From NCBI GenBank assembly GCA_028551475.1, contig CM052360.1, positions 3,584,501 through 3,648,500 on the forward strand: DNA of 64,000 nucleotides, given 5' to 3'. The notes below the pieces were generated by a model. The model made no database searches. It was not told where the DNA came from and saw only the letters and a program-made list of their open reading frames with translations. Below, piece by piece: positions 43,680 to 61,172 of this stretch (position 1 is the stretch's first letter; every line of letters starts with the position of its first letter). This DNA is from Casuarina equisetifolia. Taxonomy: Eukaryota; Streptophyta; Magnoliopsida; Fagales; Casuarinaceae. The translations under genes were made by a program, and so were the position numbers.

Positions 43680-43731
43680 ATTTTTTTATTTTTTATTTTT
43701 TATTTTTTATTTTTATTTTTATTTTTAATGT
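43680..43731. repeat. T-rich low-complexity tract
   Basis: Repeated TTTTTATTTTT-type units; simple sequence only. Confidence 0.85.
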
Positions 43732-43764
43732 GTGGTGTCAAACTCCAAATCTTTCTTTTTAGTG

Positions 43765-44060
43765 CGCCATATCTATCGTCACCACTATATTGTTATTAAT
43801 TCTAATATATTTATTTTATTTTTGTCTCATGTGTTTGTTTTTGGGCTTAAGATCGGCTACTATAAATTGGTTTTAAATTGTTTTCTAGACGAGATTTGAA
43901 ATGCCTCGTCTGGTCTGGATCTTAAGCTGTGAAAATTCTAATCCCGCGTGTTCTAATGCACAACGAATAACCTTTGATTTTTTCTTAAGTGTTTTCATTC
44001 CCTTCGGAAAAACATCGGTTTTCCTGCAAAGAAGTTTCTTTTTAATACTTTAACGTAATA
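43765..44060 (+). other. Inverted copy of the G3BP-like gene's leader intron (5' part)
   Basis: Read on the plus strand, this segment aligns almost end to end with the first 310 bp of the G3BP-like leader intron, which lies on the minus strand at 26103-25791. Shared words in order include TTAATTCTAATAT, GGGCTTAAGATCGGCT, TTGTTTTCTAGACGAGATTT, GTCTGGATCTT, AAGTGTTTTCA and TTTTTAATACTTTAA. Differences are scattered changes plus a small deletion near 43860. The copied part starts near the donor site and stops before the acceptor. It now lies directly upstream of the KIN17 pseudogene. Confidence 0.85.
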
Positions 44061-44124
44061 TATCAGTTGTCTTCTCAATCCAGAAACTACTGAAACCAAG
44101 GTTCGTGGTGGAAAATTGAGACTG

Positions 44125-45192
44125 ATGGGGATGAACGAGTTTCTGACGCCGAAGGCGATTGCGAACCGGATCAAAGCAAAGGGGCTTCAGAAACTGCGGT
44201 GGTACTGCCAGATGAGCCAGAAGCATTGCCGTGATGAGAACGGTTTCAAGTGCCATTGCATGAGCGAGAGCCACCAGCGCCAGATGCAGGTTTTCGGCCA
44301 GAATCCCAATCGCATCGTCGAGGGCTACTCCGAGGAGTTCGAACGCGCTTTCCTCGAGCACATGAAGCGCAGTCACCGCTTCAGCCGTGTGGCCACCACC
44401 GTTGTCTACAACGAGTACATCAACGATCGCCACCACATCCACATGAACTCCACCCAATGGGCCACACTCACGGAGTTCGTCAAGTACCTCAGAGACGCAC
44501 TTCTAGGAAAGGATGAAGAACAAGCCAATCAAGGCTGATTTAGCCGAGGAAGAGAAGCAGGAGAGTGAGATACAAAAGTAAATCGAGCGGGCTGCCGAGC
44601 TTTTGCTGCCGCTTGCAAGCGACTCTCAGGCAGCCTCCGAGCCAGTGAAGGAATTGAAATCGGCGGGCGATGTGAAAACTGGATTCGCTCTCGGTTTGAC
44701 GGTGAAACCGATAATGAAAGAATTAGGGGAGAGCTCAAAATCGATATTTGATGAGGTGGAGAACGACAAGGCAGAGAAGAGAAATCAATCGTTGAAGAAT
44801 AAATCAGCTCTGGAGGAGTGATGAAGGAGGATGAAATGAAGAAGGAAAAGATTAACCGAAAGGACTATTGGTTGAGCGAAGGGATTGTTGTGAAGGGATA
44901 CTATAAGCAAAAGGGGGTGGTGAGGAAAGTGATAGATAAGTACGTTGGGGAGATTGAAATGCTGGAGAGCAGGCACGTTCTGAGGGTGGATCAGGCAGAG
45001 CTCGAGACGGTGGCTCCGCAGATTGGAGGACTCGTGAGGATGGTGAACGGTGCGTACAGGGGAGTGGTTGCCGAGTTGTTGGGCGTGGATGCGGACAAGT
45101 TCTGCGCAAAGGTTCAGATAGAGAAGGGTGTTTACGTCGGTTGAGTGATTAAAGCTGTTGAGTATGAGGACATTTGTAAAGTTACGCAATGA
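44125..45192 (+). pseudogene. Pseudogene of KIN17 (DNA/RNA-binding protein)
   Basis: The N-terminal third is nearly perfect KIN17: start MGMNEFLTPKAIANRIKAKG, the CCHH zinc finger (Cys, Cys, His, His with HCMSESHQRQMQ) and HMNSTQWATLTEFVKYL. After that the copy is broken. About 30 codons of the winged-helix part are missing near 44500, with a frame change; CAA has become TAA in QIERAAE; the acidic middle part is diverged; VMSKALAE is lost between GIVVK and GYYKQKG; and a TGA replaces Arg before VIKAVEYEDIC. The C-terminal KOW part (GIVVKGYYKQKGVVRKVIDK onward) is otherwise clear. KIN17 acts in DNA replication, repair and splicing. There is no poly(A) tail, so the copy route is unknown. A short N-terminal zinc-finger protein of 138 residues could still be made. 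Confidence 0.92.
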
Positions 45193-45392
45193 GGTTCATC
45201 AGAAAAATTCCATTTAATGATATGATTGTGCAGGAATTTATATACCACATGTTCAGTTGCTCCTTGATTTTCTTTTTCATTCTACTTTGAAGTTTTTGAG
45301 TTAATCATTGTGATTGTTGCTCTTTGTTGGGGATTTAGATTTTTCATATAGACAAGTGAATCTAATAGAAAGACCTGAAATTGATTGTAAGG

Positions 45393-46170
45393 CACTAATA
45401 TTAGAACATATATTCCTTATCTCAATATGTCACACAATTTAATGAGCCAATGTTGACATTTTTGTTGAGGAGTGATATGCCTAAGCTTCCTTATTTTCTT
45501 CACATTCAAAATCTTTCTTTATCCCAAATTCATTAGTATGCAAACTTTAAAAATGTGTGCACTAATATTAAAAGATGTATTACTTATCTTATTGTGTTAG
45601 TGCATCACACAATTTATTGAGCCAGTGTGGACATTTTTGCTAAGGAGTCACATTGCTACTAGTAAGTACTAGAACACTGACCAAGCTTCCTTATTTTCTT
45701 CACGTTCAAAATTTTTCTTTATCCCAAATTCATTAGTATGCAAACTTTAAAAATGTGTTCACTAATATTATAAGATATACTCCTTATCTAATTGTGTCAA
45801 TGTGTCACATAATTTAATGAGCCAGTGTGGACATTTTTGCTAGGGAGGCACACTGCTACTGGTAAGTACTAGAACACTAATATGCCCAAGCTTCCTTATT
45901 TCCTTCACATTCAAAATCTTTCTTTATCTCGAATTTATTAGTATGCAAACTTTAAAAATGTGTGCAGTAATATTAGAAGATATATTCCTCATTTAGTTTT
46001 GTTAGTGCGTCACACAATTTAATGAGCCAGTGTGGACATTTTTGCTAGGAAGTCACATTGCTACTAGTAAGTACTAGAATACTGATATGCCTAAGCTTCC
46101 TTATTTTCTTCATGTTCAAAATCTTTCTTTATCCTGAATTCATCAATATGAAAACTTTAAAAATGTGTGT
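45393..46170. repeat. Tandem array, four copies of a ~200-bp unit
   Basis: The phrase ACTAATATTA recurs at about 45394, 45561, 45761 and (as AGTAATATTA) 45966, and CAAACTTTAAAAATGTGT at 45541, 45741 and 45946, with AAAACTTTAAAAATGTGT at 46151. Unit lengths are about 168, 200, 205 and 205 bp. The first unit lacks a block of about 30 bp (GCTACTAGTAAGTACTAG) present in the others. Units differ by scattered base changes. It is AT-rich and non-coding. Confidence 0.92.
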
Positions 46171-47220
46171 GACCCTTAAGAACATCAATATTTTAATTTC
46201 CTATCTTTTTTTTCTTCTGCGGTCTAAACTTTGGGAGAAGCGTATCATGTGACCCATAATAAACTTTGAATGTTGCAGCTAATACTAGATATCTTATTTT
46301 TAAGGAATTTGTGTTATAGGTGTTCCCTTTGACAAGTGATATAGTTCAACTTTTAGTTTCATGTACTCCTTTTTTTTAGAAGTATTACATTATTCATGTT
46401 AATTAGCTTGTGGCTATGTATTTGGGTTTCTTTCTTTTGGGTCATTTGTTCTACAGTGGAGTACCAGCAACTCTCTTGGCTTGTTAGAAAGAATCATATC
46501 TGATAGCCATGCAAGTTAGCTTATGGATTGTGGCTATTGGAGAACCAATTTCTTGTAAGGAAACCCATGGTAAAGCACCTACTTCTCTCTTCAACGTGTT
46601 ATTAGTAAGTCTAATCCATTTGAGAAAATTCCTAGTGTAACTTGCTTATGTTATGCAGTTTCTGATAATTAAACATATATGTATACGACTACGAAGTTTT
46701 AGAGCAATGATGCATGTAATGGATGCATATCACATATAAAATAGCCATATTCTCTTGTTGTGTGAGACTATAAATTAATTTAATCAAATGGTAGAAACCT
46801 TTAGTAGTTATCTCACACCCAATTGCTGTTCTTATTTCCCATCGATATCACACGGTGGGGCTATAATGTGAATCTATTGGCTCTGTTGTAAAACCATATG
46901 TAGCATTTTATCTACTCCAACATCTACTGTAGGGGGCATTCTTATTCATGATTGCTTAAATAAAACTTCATCCCCCCAACCCTAAAAAAAATTAAAAAAA
47001 AAATAAAAAAAAAAAAAAAACACTCACACCTTTCTTTTCTTCTGTGTTCTTAACATAACCACAACCATTAGTGTGAAAATGTTTAGAATTGTATTAACTA
47101 AATAGTGAATGTGGCTATGCTTATGTGAGTTTAATATTCGGCTTATCAAAATTCCTAAAATAGGAAATCTTCCAATTAGCAAGTTAGTGAAAAAATTTGA
47201 ATCAAGACTAGAGATATTAC
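46171..47220. other. AT-rich spacer with an A-rich tract
   Basis: No gene recognised. An A-rich simple tract occupies about 46984-47021. Confidence 0.45.
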
Positions 47221-50200
47221 CTGACCATTTGTCGGCTCATACATACGAAGCAAAAGATTTACCAATGTGCTCTTTCCATTGCCACTAAGACCAACCTAAG
47301 CAATGTTGAGAACAGTTTATTTCCTATGGTCATCATGGCATGCAAAGAATCCAATAAAGTAAATAGAAATATTATCTTACTATTGCAACAACTTCACTTG
47401 GATGAACTGAAAGGCTTACATTTTGAAGTATAGGTACTTGTTCCAATGTAAAATTATTAATTCTTCTTGAAGTAGCCTCACCAGTAATTATAAGTAAAAG
47501 TTAAATCACAAAATCAATTTATTATCTAGTAGCCTAATTAACAAAACAGGAAGTGTCAGTAGAATAATTATTGGAGAAAATTAAATGATATATTATAGCA
47601 TAAAGGTGCTTCATTAGCAAGGATAAAAGCTAATCAGCTTCTAAATAATTAAATTTATTCCTCACTTTATTGGGAATAAATTCACAATCTTAAGCCAACT
47701 AACACGTCGAGATACTCTACCACTTGACTAGAGTGTTTCCTCAACCAGAGAATAGGGAACATCTTTTTTTATGCAGATATTCCAGAGAGGCAGTAGAGCA
47801 TTTCGAAAGCACCAAAGATAATGAGCTAAAAGGAGCACTATGATATGGATAATATACATACTGTTGGCCTTGAAGGATAATGAAATGACACATTTGCAAA
47901 CTCAATATGTCCCAACAACTGTTGCAACTTCAATCTTGTAGAGTAATACCATCTAAAATCCATAAGTTAACATAAGCGAAGAAAATCTTTCAATGGAAAG
48001 ATGAACTGAATGTAATATCAGCTTAATGGTTAAAATTAATATTTCATAACCAAAGGTCTCTTTCAATTGGTTGCATCAAAATTGATGTCTTTCACCAACA
48101 CCCCCACGATCTTATTTTCCCTTCCCAAGTGATTCACTTTCCTGCTCTAAGATATAAGTGCCCCTAGACATAAGACTTCTCACTGGAATCATATTGTGAG
48201 AGAGACTTTTTAACCATATTTTGTAATTCCAAAGTTTTCAAAAAATCAAAATTTTAATTTTATACATCATCTGTAACTAGTACTATGCAGATTTTGGTTG
48301 CATCAAGAATCTAAATATGATGTGCATTGTGCATGAATCAAAGAGTTACATTTAGATATAGTTTGATCCTAAAAAACATAAGCTCTTGTTTTCCATTGCA
48401 TTATTATTATACAATGAGCTTGTTCGACAAGGAATGACGAACTTGCTGATAATCAGAATGCTAACCAGATGATATGAATTGATCACTAGGCAAGAGATCC
48501 ATCAACTGGAAGACTTTTTCACTTGCCCCAACAGATTGCATCAAAGATGGTAAATTGTCCACCACCCACCATGTTGAATAAATTAGCCATTCACTGTACA
48601 ATATAAACTTTGTGAGTTGCTCTACTGTTATATAGCCAGCTAGAATAGATGTTCCTCCCAACATCACAACAATAACCTACAAAATTAAATCTGCTAATAA
48701 ATATTGTAATGAAGAGATGGAACTTAGGAACAAATAAAAAATAAAATTTTCACATAACACAACTGATAATAAAAATTTGACATAGGACTTAGAAAGCTTT
48801 AATGTCCATACATAAAATCCAAACCTCATGCATTGATGACAAATAACATATGCTATGCTTCGAGGTCTAAACAAAATGAAACTAGAAACAACTATAAAAA
48901 TTAAAGGTTATAATGTCTTGTAACAAACCAAAACGCATGGACAAAAAGCAAAAAATAAATCGTCTCTAAATGATAGATTATTCAATATCAGTTGGGAATT
49001 TTTCACATAAGATTTCAAATTTTTAACAGGAAAAAAGAGAAGATTTACTATCTCAAACACATTCTAAAAAGCATTAGAAAAGAAAGACCTGAGTCGAGTG
49101 GTAAAGAGTATTGAAGCTCAGATTCCAAAAACCATATGCAGCACTTTGCCGCAAGCTTATGTCAGTTAATTTCCCTAGTCAATGCCTGTACCTAGACTCC
49201 ATAGACAAATAGATTATCAGTTAAAACCACTTAACAATATAACACATGCATGTTTCCATATGCTTTAAGTATAGTATGTTACAGAAACCTAAGTGAAGCA
49301 TCAATGATTATAGAAGAAAGACATAATCCCTATCAGCAATATTTACCTTCTATGCTGATCTTCCTCTGTTCCATAAACATGAATAGTTCTAATCAAAAAG
49401 AGGGTCTCCTGAGCAACCTGCATTGTATAATTAAGTAATGCTTCTTATTGAACTTATTTAAAAATTAGAATTTTCAATGACCACAGTTAAGAAATTTTAT
49501 TTTACTTCATTGGCAGAAGCAATGCATTCTTGGATTAACCTAGCTGCCTTCTTCTGGTACCTATAAAAAGGGCATACAAAAGTCAACAAAATCCCCAAGA
49601 AACAAGAGAGAAAAGAAAAGGAGAAAGCATGAGACAAGATGGATTGAGATTAAGAGACTAAATGCATGAAGCAATGAGATGCTCGCATGCCTTTCTTTCT
49701 GTCTCACAATGGACACTCTATATACACAAATTCATAGCCTTTTCAACCAAAATAAATAAATAATGGGCCCCTTTATTCTCTTTGTGAATCCTATTTTGAA
49801 AAAAACTTGCACCTAAAAGGCTAAAAGTAGAACTTGTTATTGCCCTTTACACATGTTGCCATTTGTACCTTCAAGTTTTCTCCATTTGCAATGCCTTACC
49901 TAACTGCCTCTTTTAGGTCCCACTAATTTTGCATCAAAGTACATTCATAAGTAACAACAAAAAGAAAAAATCTTACCTGCCATAAAGTAGCATAACTGCT
50001 AATAAAGTAATGCATATTGCTAACGTACACAAACGAAGTGGCTTAGATATAGTCAACAAGAAAACCAAGGCGCTCGTTCCTTAATATAGAATCATGCAAA
50101 ACAAAATCTTAAGCATCAAACGAAGGCAAATCAAATTAAGACATTGATTTATTCAACTGGCAAAGGAACCTGTAGAACATTTTGTAATATGAGATTAAGA

Positions 50201-50292
50201 TCATTCCCAATAACCTGTGATACTTGCGGACAATCAGCACCAAGCCTACTTGTCAAATCCCCAATTGTCTCAGAGTTAAAAAAGGATATATC
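47221..50292 (-). pseudogene. Pseudogene: ABCB26/TAP-type ABC transporter, both ends missing
   Basis: About nine exon remnants in the right order match half-size ABCB26-type transporters. From the 5' side: DISFFNSETIGDLTSRLGAD (50292-50170), a membrane-span exon with LVFLLTISKPLRLCTLAI (about 50079-49977), YQKKAARLIQECIASANE, TLFLIRTIHVYGTEDQHRR, AAYGFWNLSFNTLYHSTQ, the SGYIT-like exon with VEQLTKFILYSEWLIYSTWW, LLGHIEFANVSFHYPSRPT, VPILQNVSLSVHPSEVVAI, and finally the Walker A exon GLSGNGKSTLVNLLL, ending at 47221. The transit peptide, first spans, signature motif, Walker B and H-loop exons are absent. TGG has become TGA in the RHWLGKLT block near 49185, and some splice sites are off. Arabidopsis ABCB26 (TAP1) is predicted chloroplastic. 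Introns are retained, so this is a truncated genomic copy. Confidence 0.88.
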
Positions 50293-50990
50293 CTACAAAG
50301 AAATATTGCAAAAGATAAGTTAAAACTATAAACCAAAACTAAACAGGTCTGGCTTGCTTGAGTTGCACAACATATTTTAGAACATGCAAGAGAAGTGAAG
50401 AATACAATGTTTCCCTCATACGTTTGACTTGTATATTATTGTAAAAGCTCCAATCAAATCAAGTCCTTCATAAACAAATTAATGTTTGACACAAGTACAT
50501 GTAATAATAAGACTAAAAGATAAATGAAACAAAAATCTCATTTGTTACATGTCACAACTTACATGATTGTAAAATGAAGTAACTTCTCGTAGCATATATT
50601 AATCATTTATTGAATTACAAGTAACTCGGTCTCAACCACAAATTGTCACATGTAGCGTACGAGGAAAACAGTAGGATACCTAAACGCGACCACAAATTGT
50701 CGCGTCAAGCTTCTTAACATAATTCCCATTGGGACACATATTTGTATATAAAAATGTAGGATACCTGAAATAGGTTGACCTTTTTGGTTTGGAGTTCTCA
50801 TTTTAGGGGCAGAGCTAGAGTCTTTAGATCTTGAGCTCTGCCTTCGCTAGTATGAGGTATGGCTCCCCACATAGTTTCTCCTTCTCCCTCGTTTCCATTT
50901 CCTTGTAGAGTCTGAAATTAGATCTTTTATTTGGACTTGTATGTTTACATTAAGTGTTGGTAGTGAAGCAACTGAGATGACATAGTTCCT
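50293..50990. other. Spacer between two pseudogenes
   Basis: AT-rich, with no recognised content. Missing 5' exons of the ABCB pseudogene would be expected here and were not found. Confidence 0.45.
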
Positions 50991-51581
50991 TTCATGTTTA
51001 GCATGGTTTTGGGCATGTGGGGGCAGCTTAAACTCGATGTGCAAGATTGTGGGGAAGAGCTTTTTCTAGATATTTGCTACATAAGTTAATAGCGTCTTTT
51101 CATTGTGATTTGTTCAAGATCTCCCTCTCGTAGCCATACTTGAAGCATCTTGTTAGTTAAATTAGGTAATTTTATTCAAAGAATCTTTTTTTTTTTGGTT
51201 GAAGAATTGTGATAATGTACAAGTTATTCTAAAATCTTTAGCTTTTTGGAAAAGTGACTAATATTTATTGGTTCACCGTATGCTATTCTCCATAGATAAT
51301 CTTAAATCAGCTCCATGGAGAAGGGTCCTGACAGCTTGGGTAGCAAGAAGGTTTTTCTTATTTAAAGACTTTAAACTCTGCCAAGGAGCTAGAAATTACA
51401 TCCTTTGTTGTGGGGTAGAGAGAAAGAAGTGATTTCTCTTTGCAACATGTTAAGAATGTATAAGATTGCTTACTTGATTCAAGTGGACAAACACCAAAGC
51501 CACAAAATTCTTTTAGGGGCACCTAAATTTCCGGCAGAACTTCGCTTTATTGGCTCCACTTTACAGCTCAGGGGTATTACC
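50991..51581 (+). pseudogene. Pseudogene fragment: intron 1 end plus exon 2 of the ASNSD1-like gene
   Basis: This copies about 28343-28940 of the intact gene: the last part of intron 1 (GGGCATGTGGGGGCAGCTTAA is shared) and most of exon 2 up to LRGIT. Intron sequence is retained. The exon part has several small insertions and deletions, including one in the ARRGPDS region and one near the VVGEEPK codons, and the intron acceptor is changed, so it cannot be translated as the parent. It ends where exon 2 reads THIVQ in the parent. It has the same orientation as the parent but lies downstream of the exon-10 copy. Confidence 0.92.
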
Positions 51582-51617
51582 GCTATAAATTGATGATAAT
51601 CAACCTACTAACGGTTG

Positions 51618-51618
<1 letters not shown>

Positions 51619-51650
<32 letters not shown>
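51619..51650. repeat. ATT microsatellite
   Basis: About ten ATT units just after the ASNSD1-like fragment. Confidence 0.9.
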
Positions 51651-51651
<1 letters not shown>

Positions 51652-51739
51652 GTAATAAAGCATTTATTTCCTCGATTTTGAATACATGGTTTATCGCAAA
51701 AGATACACTTAATCAAATTATGCCACAGTGGCATATGCA

Positions 51740-52660
51740 ACTTTTATATATGTGACGATAACACCCAACTCTGTTAGCGCATTTCACCTACTTCATTGCC
51801 CCCAACCCTTTCTCGTACCTCTATTGAAACAGAATGGTTTCATGTTCCTTCATCGATTGGTTATTCCTCTCCGTTCGTATCTCTTTTTCCAATTTCGGTC
51901 TCGATTAGTTTACAAGATTGAATGGCCAATTCTACTCTGTCCCCTCTCCTTTCAGTCGAGCTCTACTCTGTCCCCTCTCCTTTCTTTAGCCATTCTGCGG
52001 GTGAAGATGGAAGAGATTGGTGGGATACCATTGGGTGGAACTCACTCGAAGCAGGAATCAGGAGGCCTACAGCACCTCGAGCTCACTCAAGTGAATTTCG
52101 ACCCGACACCGATTCCATTCCTACGGCGGTATAGACGAAGGTTTTCGAGGTACGATGCCCTTCAACTATTTTTTAGGTGGAGCGCATCTTACTCGCAGCA
52201 TGGGAGCAGCTTACCCAAAAAATACCTGGGAACAATAAAAAAAAAAAAGATATCTTGGTAACGAAAACTGTAGGGGGTTGTATTGGCGAGATCCAACGGT
52301 GAACAGCTGCCAAAAATAAAAACCGCCTGGAAGTCCGAGGACCTTTACTACCGTACCCTACCCCCTTGTCCCTTTCCTTTCTCCATTCCGCCTCCTTCTT
52401 TGCTTTGTTCCAATAGAGTCTAAGGCAAAGCAAAAGTGGTTCGTATGCCTACTTTACCTACTTGACGAAAGGGAAGATACTTTGTTTCGTATCCGGGTTT
52501 ATGGATTGAATTCAGTCAGCCTCACTCCTTCCTTTGCAGGCCGGGCGAATCTTGGAAGATAACACCCAACTCTGTAGTCCGTCTTCCCGCGGCCCCTTAA
52601 ATCTTCAAAACCCTTCTAATGTCCTCTAACAGCCGAATCTTGCGATTCGGAACAACGCCC
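51740..52660. other. Possible nuclear copy of mitochondrial DNA (segment 2)
   Basis: Base composition changes sharply from AT-rich to balanced. The text from about 52360 (for example CTACTTGACGAAAGGGAAGA) has the texture of plant mitochondrial spacer. A 24-bp direct duplication around CTCTACTCTGTCCCCTCTCC lies at 51935-51985. A long open frame at 51728-52261 crosses it with no known match. No mitochondrial gene was identified, so this rests on composition alone; promoter sequence of the CDC48B-type gene would lie at its right edge. Confidence 0.3.
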
Positions 52661-52758
52661 TTTCCCAAATCCTTCGGAAACGGGCTCGATACCAATTGAG
52701 AAGTAGATAAAAGCAACAAATTCATACCAACAACGCAGCAAACCAAGAGATTTTGTAC

Positions 52759-59546
<6,788 letters not shown>

Positions 59547-59784
59547 GGAATGATATATTGTCACATTAGTTTTCTTTTTTCTTTTTCTTTTTCTTTTTTA
59601 TGATCCCTTACTCAACTTCACAGGCTTTGTATGTGTTATGAAAGTTTATTTCTTCTTCGGCAATGTTGAAATTCACAGGATCAAAACGCCCAACCACTCA
59701 AGATTGGGAAAGACTTCAAATTTTGGATATTCCCATCCAATATCTACCAATACCCAGTGGTAAAATGATCAAATGGAATCCCCT

Positions 59785-60150
59785 TTGAGGGATCATTGAA
59801 ATTGAAAATTGATGGCTCTTGCATAGATAGATGATGTGTTAGAGATGGGGTGGTTCGAAATGTGAGGGGTAGTGTTCTATCCACCTACTCTATAAATTTC
59901 GGTGTAGGAAATGGAGTTGAGGCAGAAATTCTAGCCTTACAGTTGGGCTTGCATTTTTGTCAACAACAAAGAATTATACTACACGAAGTAGAGGTAGATT
60001 TTCAATTTATGATTTAATATTAAGGGTGAGTTTTCTTACCTTCGACTTTTGCTTACACCATAGACAATGTATTAGCCCAATTTCCTCTCAAACTTAGGTC
60101 ATCATGCTTTTAGAAAGGAGAATTTAGTGGCTGATGCTCTCATAAATCAT
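59785..60150 (+). mobile_element. LINE-like RNase H (RVT_3) remnant
   Basis: A decayed RNase H fold of the type carried by plant non-LTR elements: LKIDGSC, then GVVRNVRGSVLS, NGVEAEILALQLGLHF and EVEVDF, and after a broken stretch ENLVADALINHG. At least two in-frame stops and a frame change are present (a TGA soon after the first block, TAA after QFMI). No reverse transcriptase or endonuclease part is next to it. A domesticated or stand-alone RNase H-like pseudogene is the alternative. Confidence 0.55.
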
Positions 60151-60274
60151 GGTTATTCTATTGTTAGGCATACAATAGTTTAGCACCTTGGTTCACCCTT
60201 AAGTGCTCTCAAAATCATGGTTATTCTATTGTTAGGCATACAATATTTTAGTACCTTGGTTCACTCTTAAGTGG
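60135..60274. repeat. Tandem duplication, ~68-bp unit, at the RNase H end
   Basis: Two copies of a unit containing GGTTATTCTATTGTTAGGCA (starting 60151 and 60219), differing at a few bases. The duplication lies over the end of the RNase H remnant. Confidence 0.85.
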
Positions 60275-60279
60275 AACCT

Positions 60280-61172
60280 GCAAGATTGCATGAGATGATT
60301 GATTGGGTCTGAGGCATTATAAGCCATTATGAATAAACTTTTCCTTTGTATTTGTGGAGTTAGTCTATTTTTTTAAAAAAATATTTATTTTATAATTTGA
60401 AATAATTAGTACCCATTCCATGAGTTTATGTTTTAAAAGATTAGATATGCCATGTTCTTTATATCTTTTGAATGATGTGGCCCTAAGTCCTACTAATATT
60501 ATCAATATAGTTGACTAGGGTTCTTTCATTGTTTTTTTTTAAAAAGTTTATTTATTTTTCAAAACTAATTGGAAATGAGGAATACGTATTTTTTATTTAT
60601 TTATCATGTGGGGGAAAGGAAGGGGGAGCTGTTGAGTCTCTAACCATATAGTCTTATTAGTTATTAACTAAACTAGTAGGTGATCCACTAAAATCAATAA
60701 TAATGAAAGAAGGAAAAGGTAGATATGTAAATTGGAACTTATATTATGGGAAAGAGTTACACATCCTTACTTGAAAGAAAAGAAAGAAACTAAAAAGAAA
60801 TTCATAGGCCCATGATTGGGGCCCAATAGGATTTAAAGTTGAAGCCTATTGACTCAATCGATTCATGAGGAACAAAACCATATGAATTAGGTTAAAATCA
60901 AACCTGACCTGGATAATTGATCAGGTTGAGGTTCATTAAAGCATATTCATGGACCCCAAAAGCCTCAAGCCTTTTGAATATCTAATAATAGGTATGCTGA
61001 GCACAATGCGATTTATTTCCTCACATATACAAACAGCTTTGAGAGCAAAACTGATAAGAATTCAATACCGTCTTTCCGCTGACTTGTGCCTTAAAACAGC
61101 GTACTGTGTTGGTAAGGGGCTTTTCTGAAGCATACAAGGTTTAAGGGTCTTTCTCTCCCACCGATTGATTTG
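60280..61172. other. Spacer and promoter region of the DEAH helicase gene
   Basis: AT-rich with no recognised gene; the right edge should hold the promoter and leader of the helicase gene. Confidence 0.4.

Noticed and set aside
44050-44516. Minus-strand and second-frame open frames across the KIN17 copy
   Set aside because: They overlap the zinc-finger coding frame and reflect its GC-rich codons; no protein family matches.
45393-46170. CRISPR-like or satellite centromeric array
   Set aside because: Units are ~200 bp without spacers and only four copies occur; this is a plain local tandem repeat.
51728-52261. A 177-codon open frame as a gene
   Set aside because: It crosses a duplicated, possibly organelle-derived stretch and has no homologue known to me; a second frame over the same bases is also open.
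59785-60150. Intact RNase H gene
   Set aside because: Several in-frame stops and a frame change, with no promoter or complete domain.
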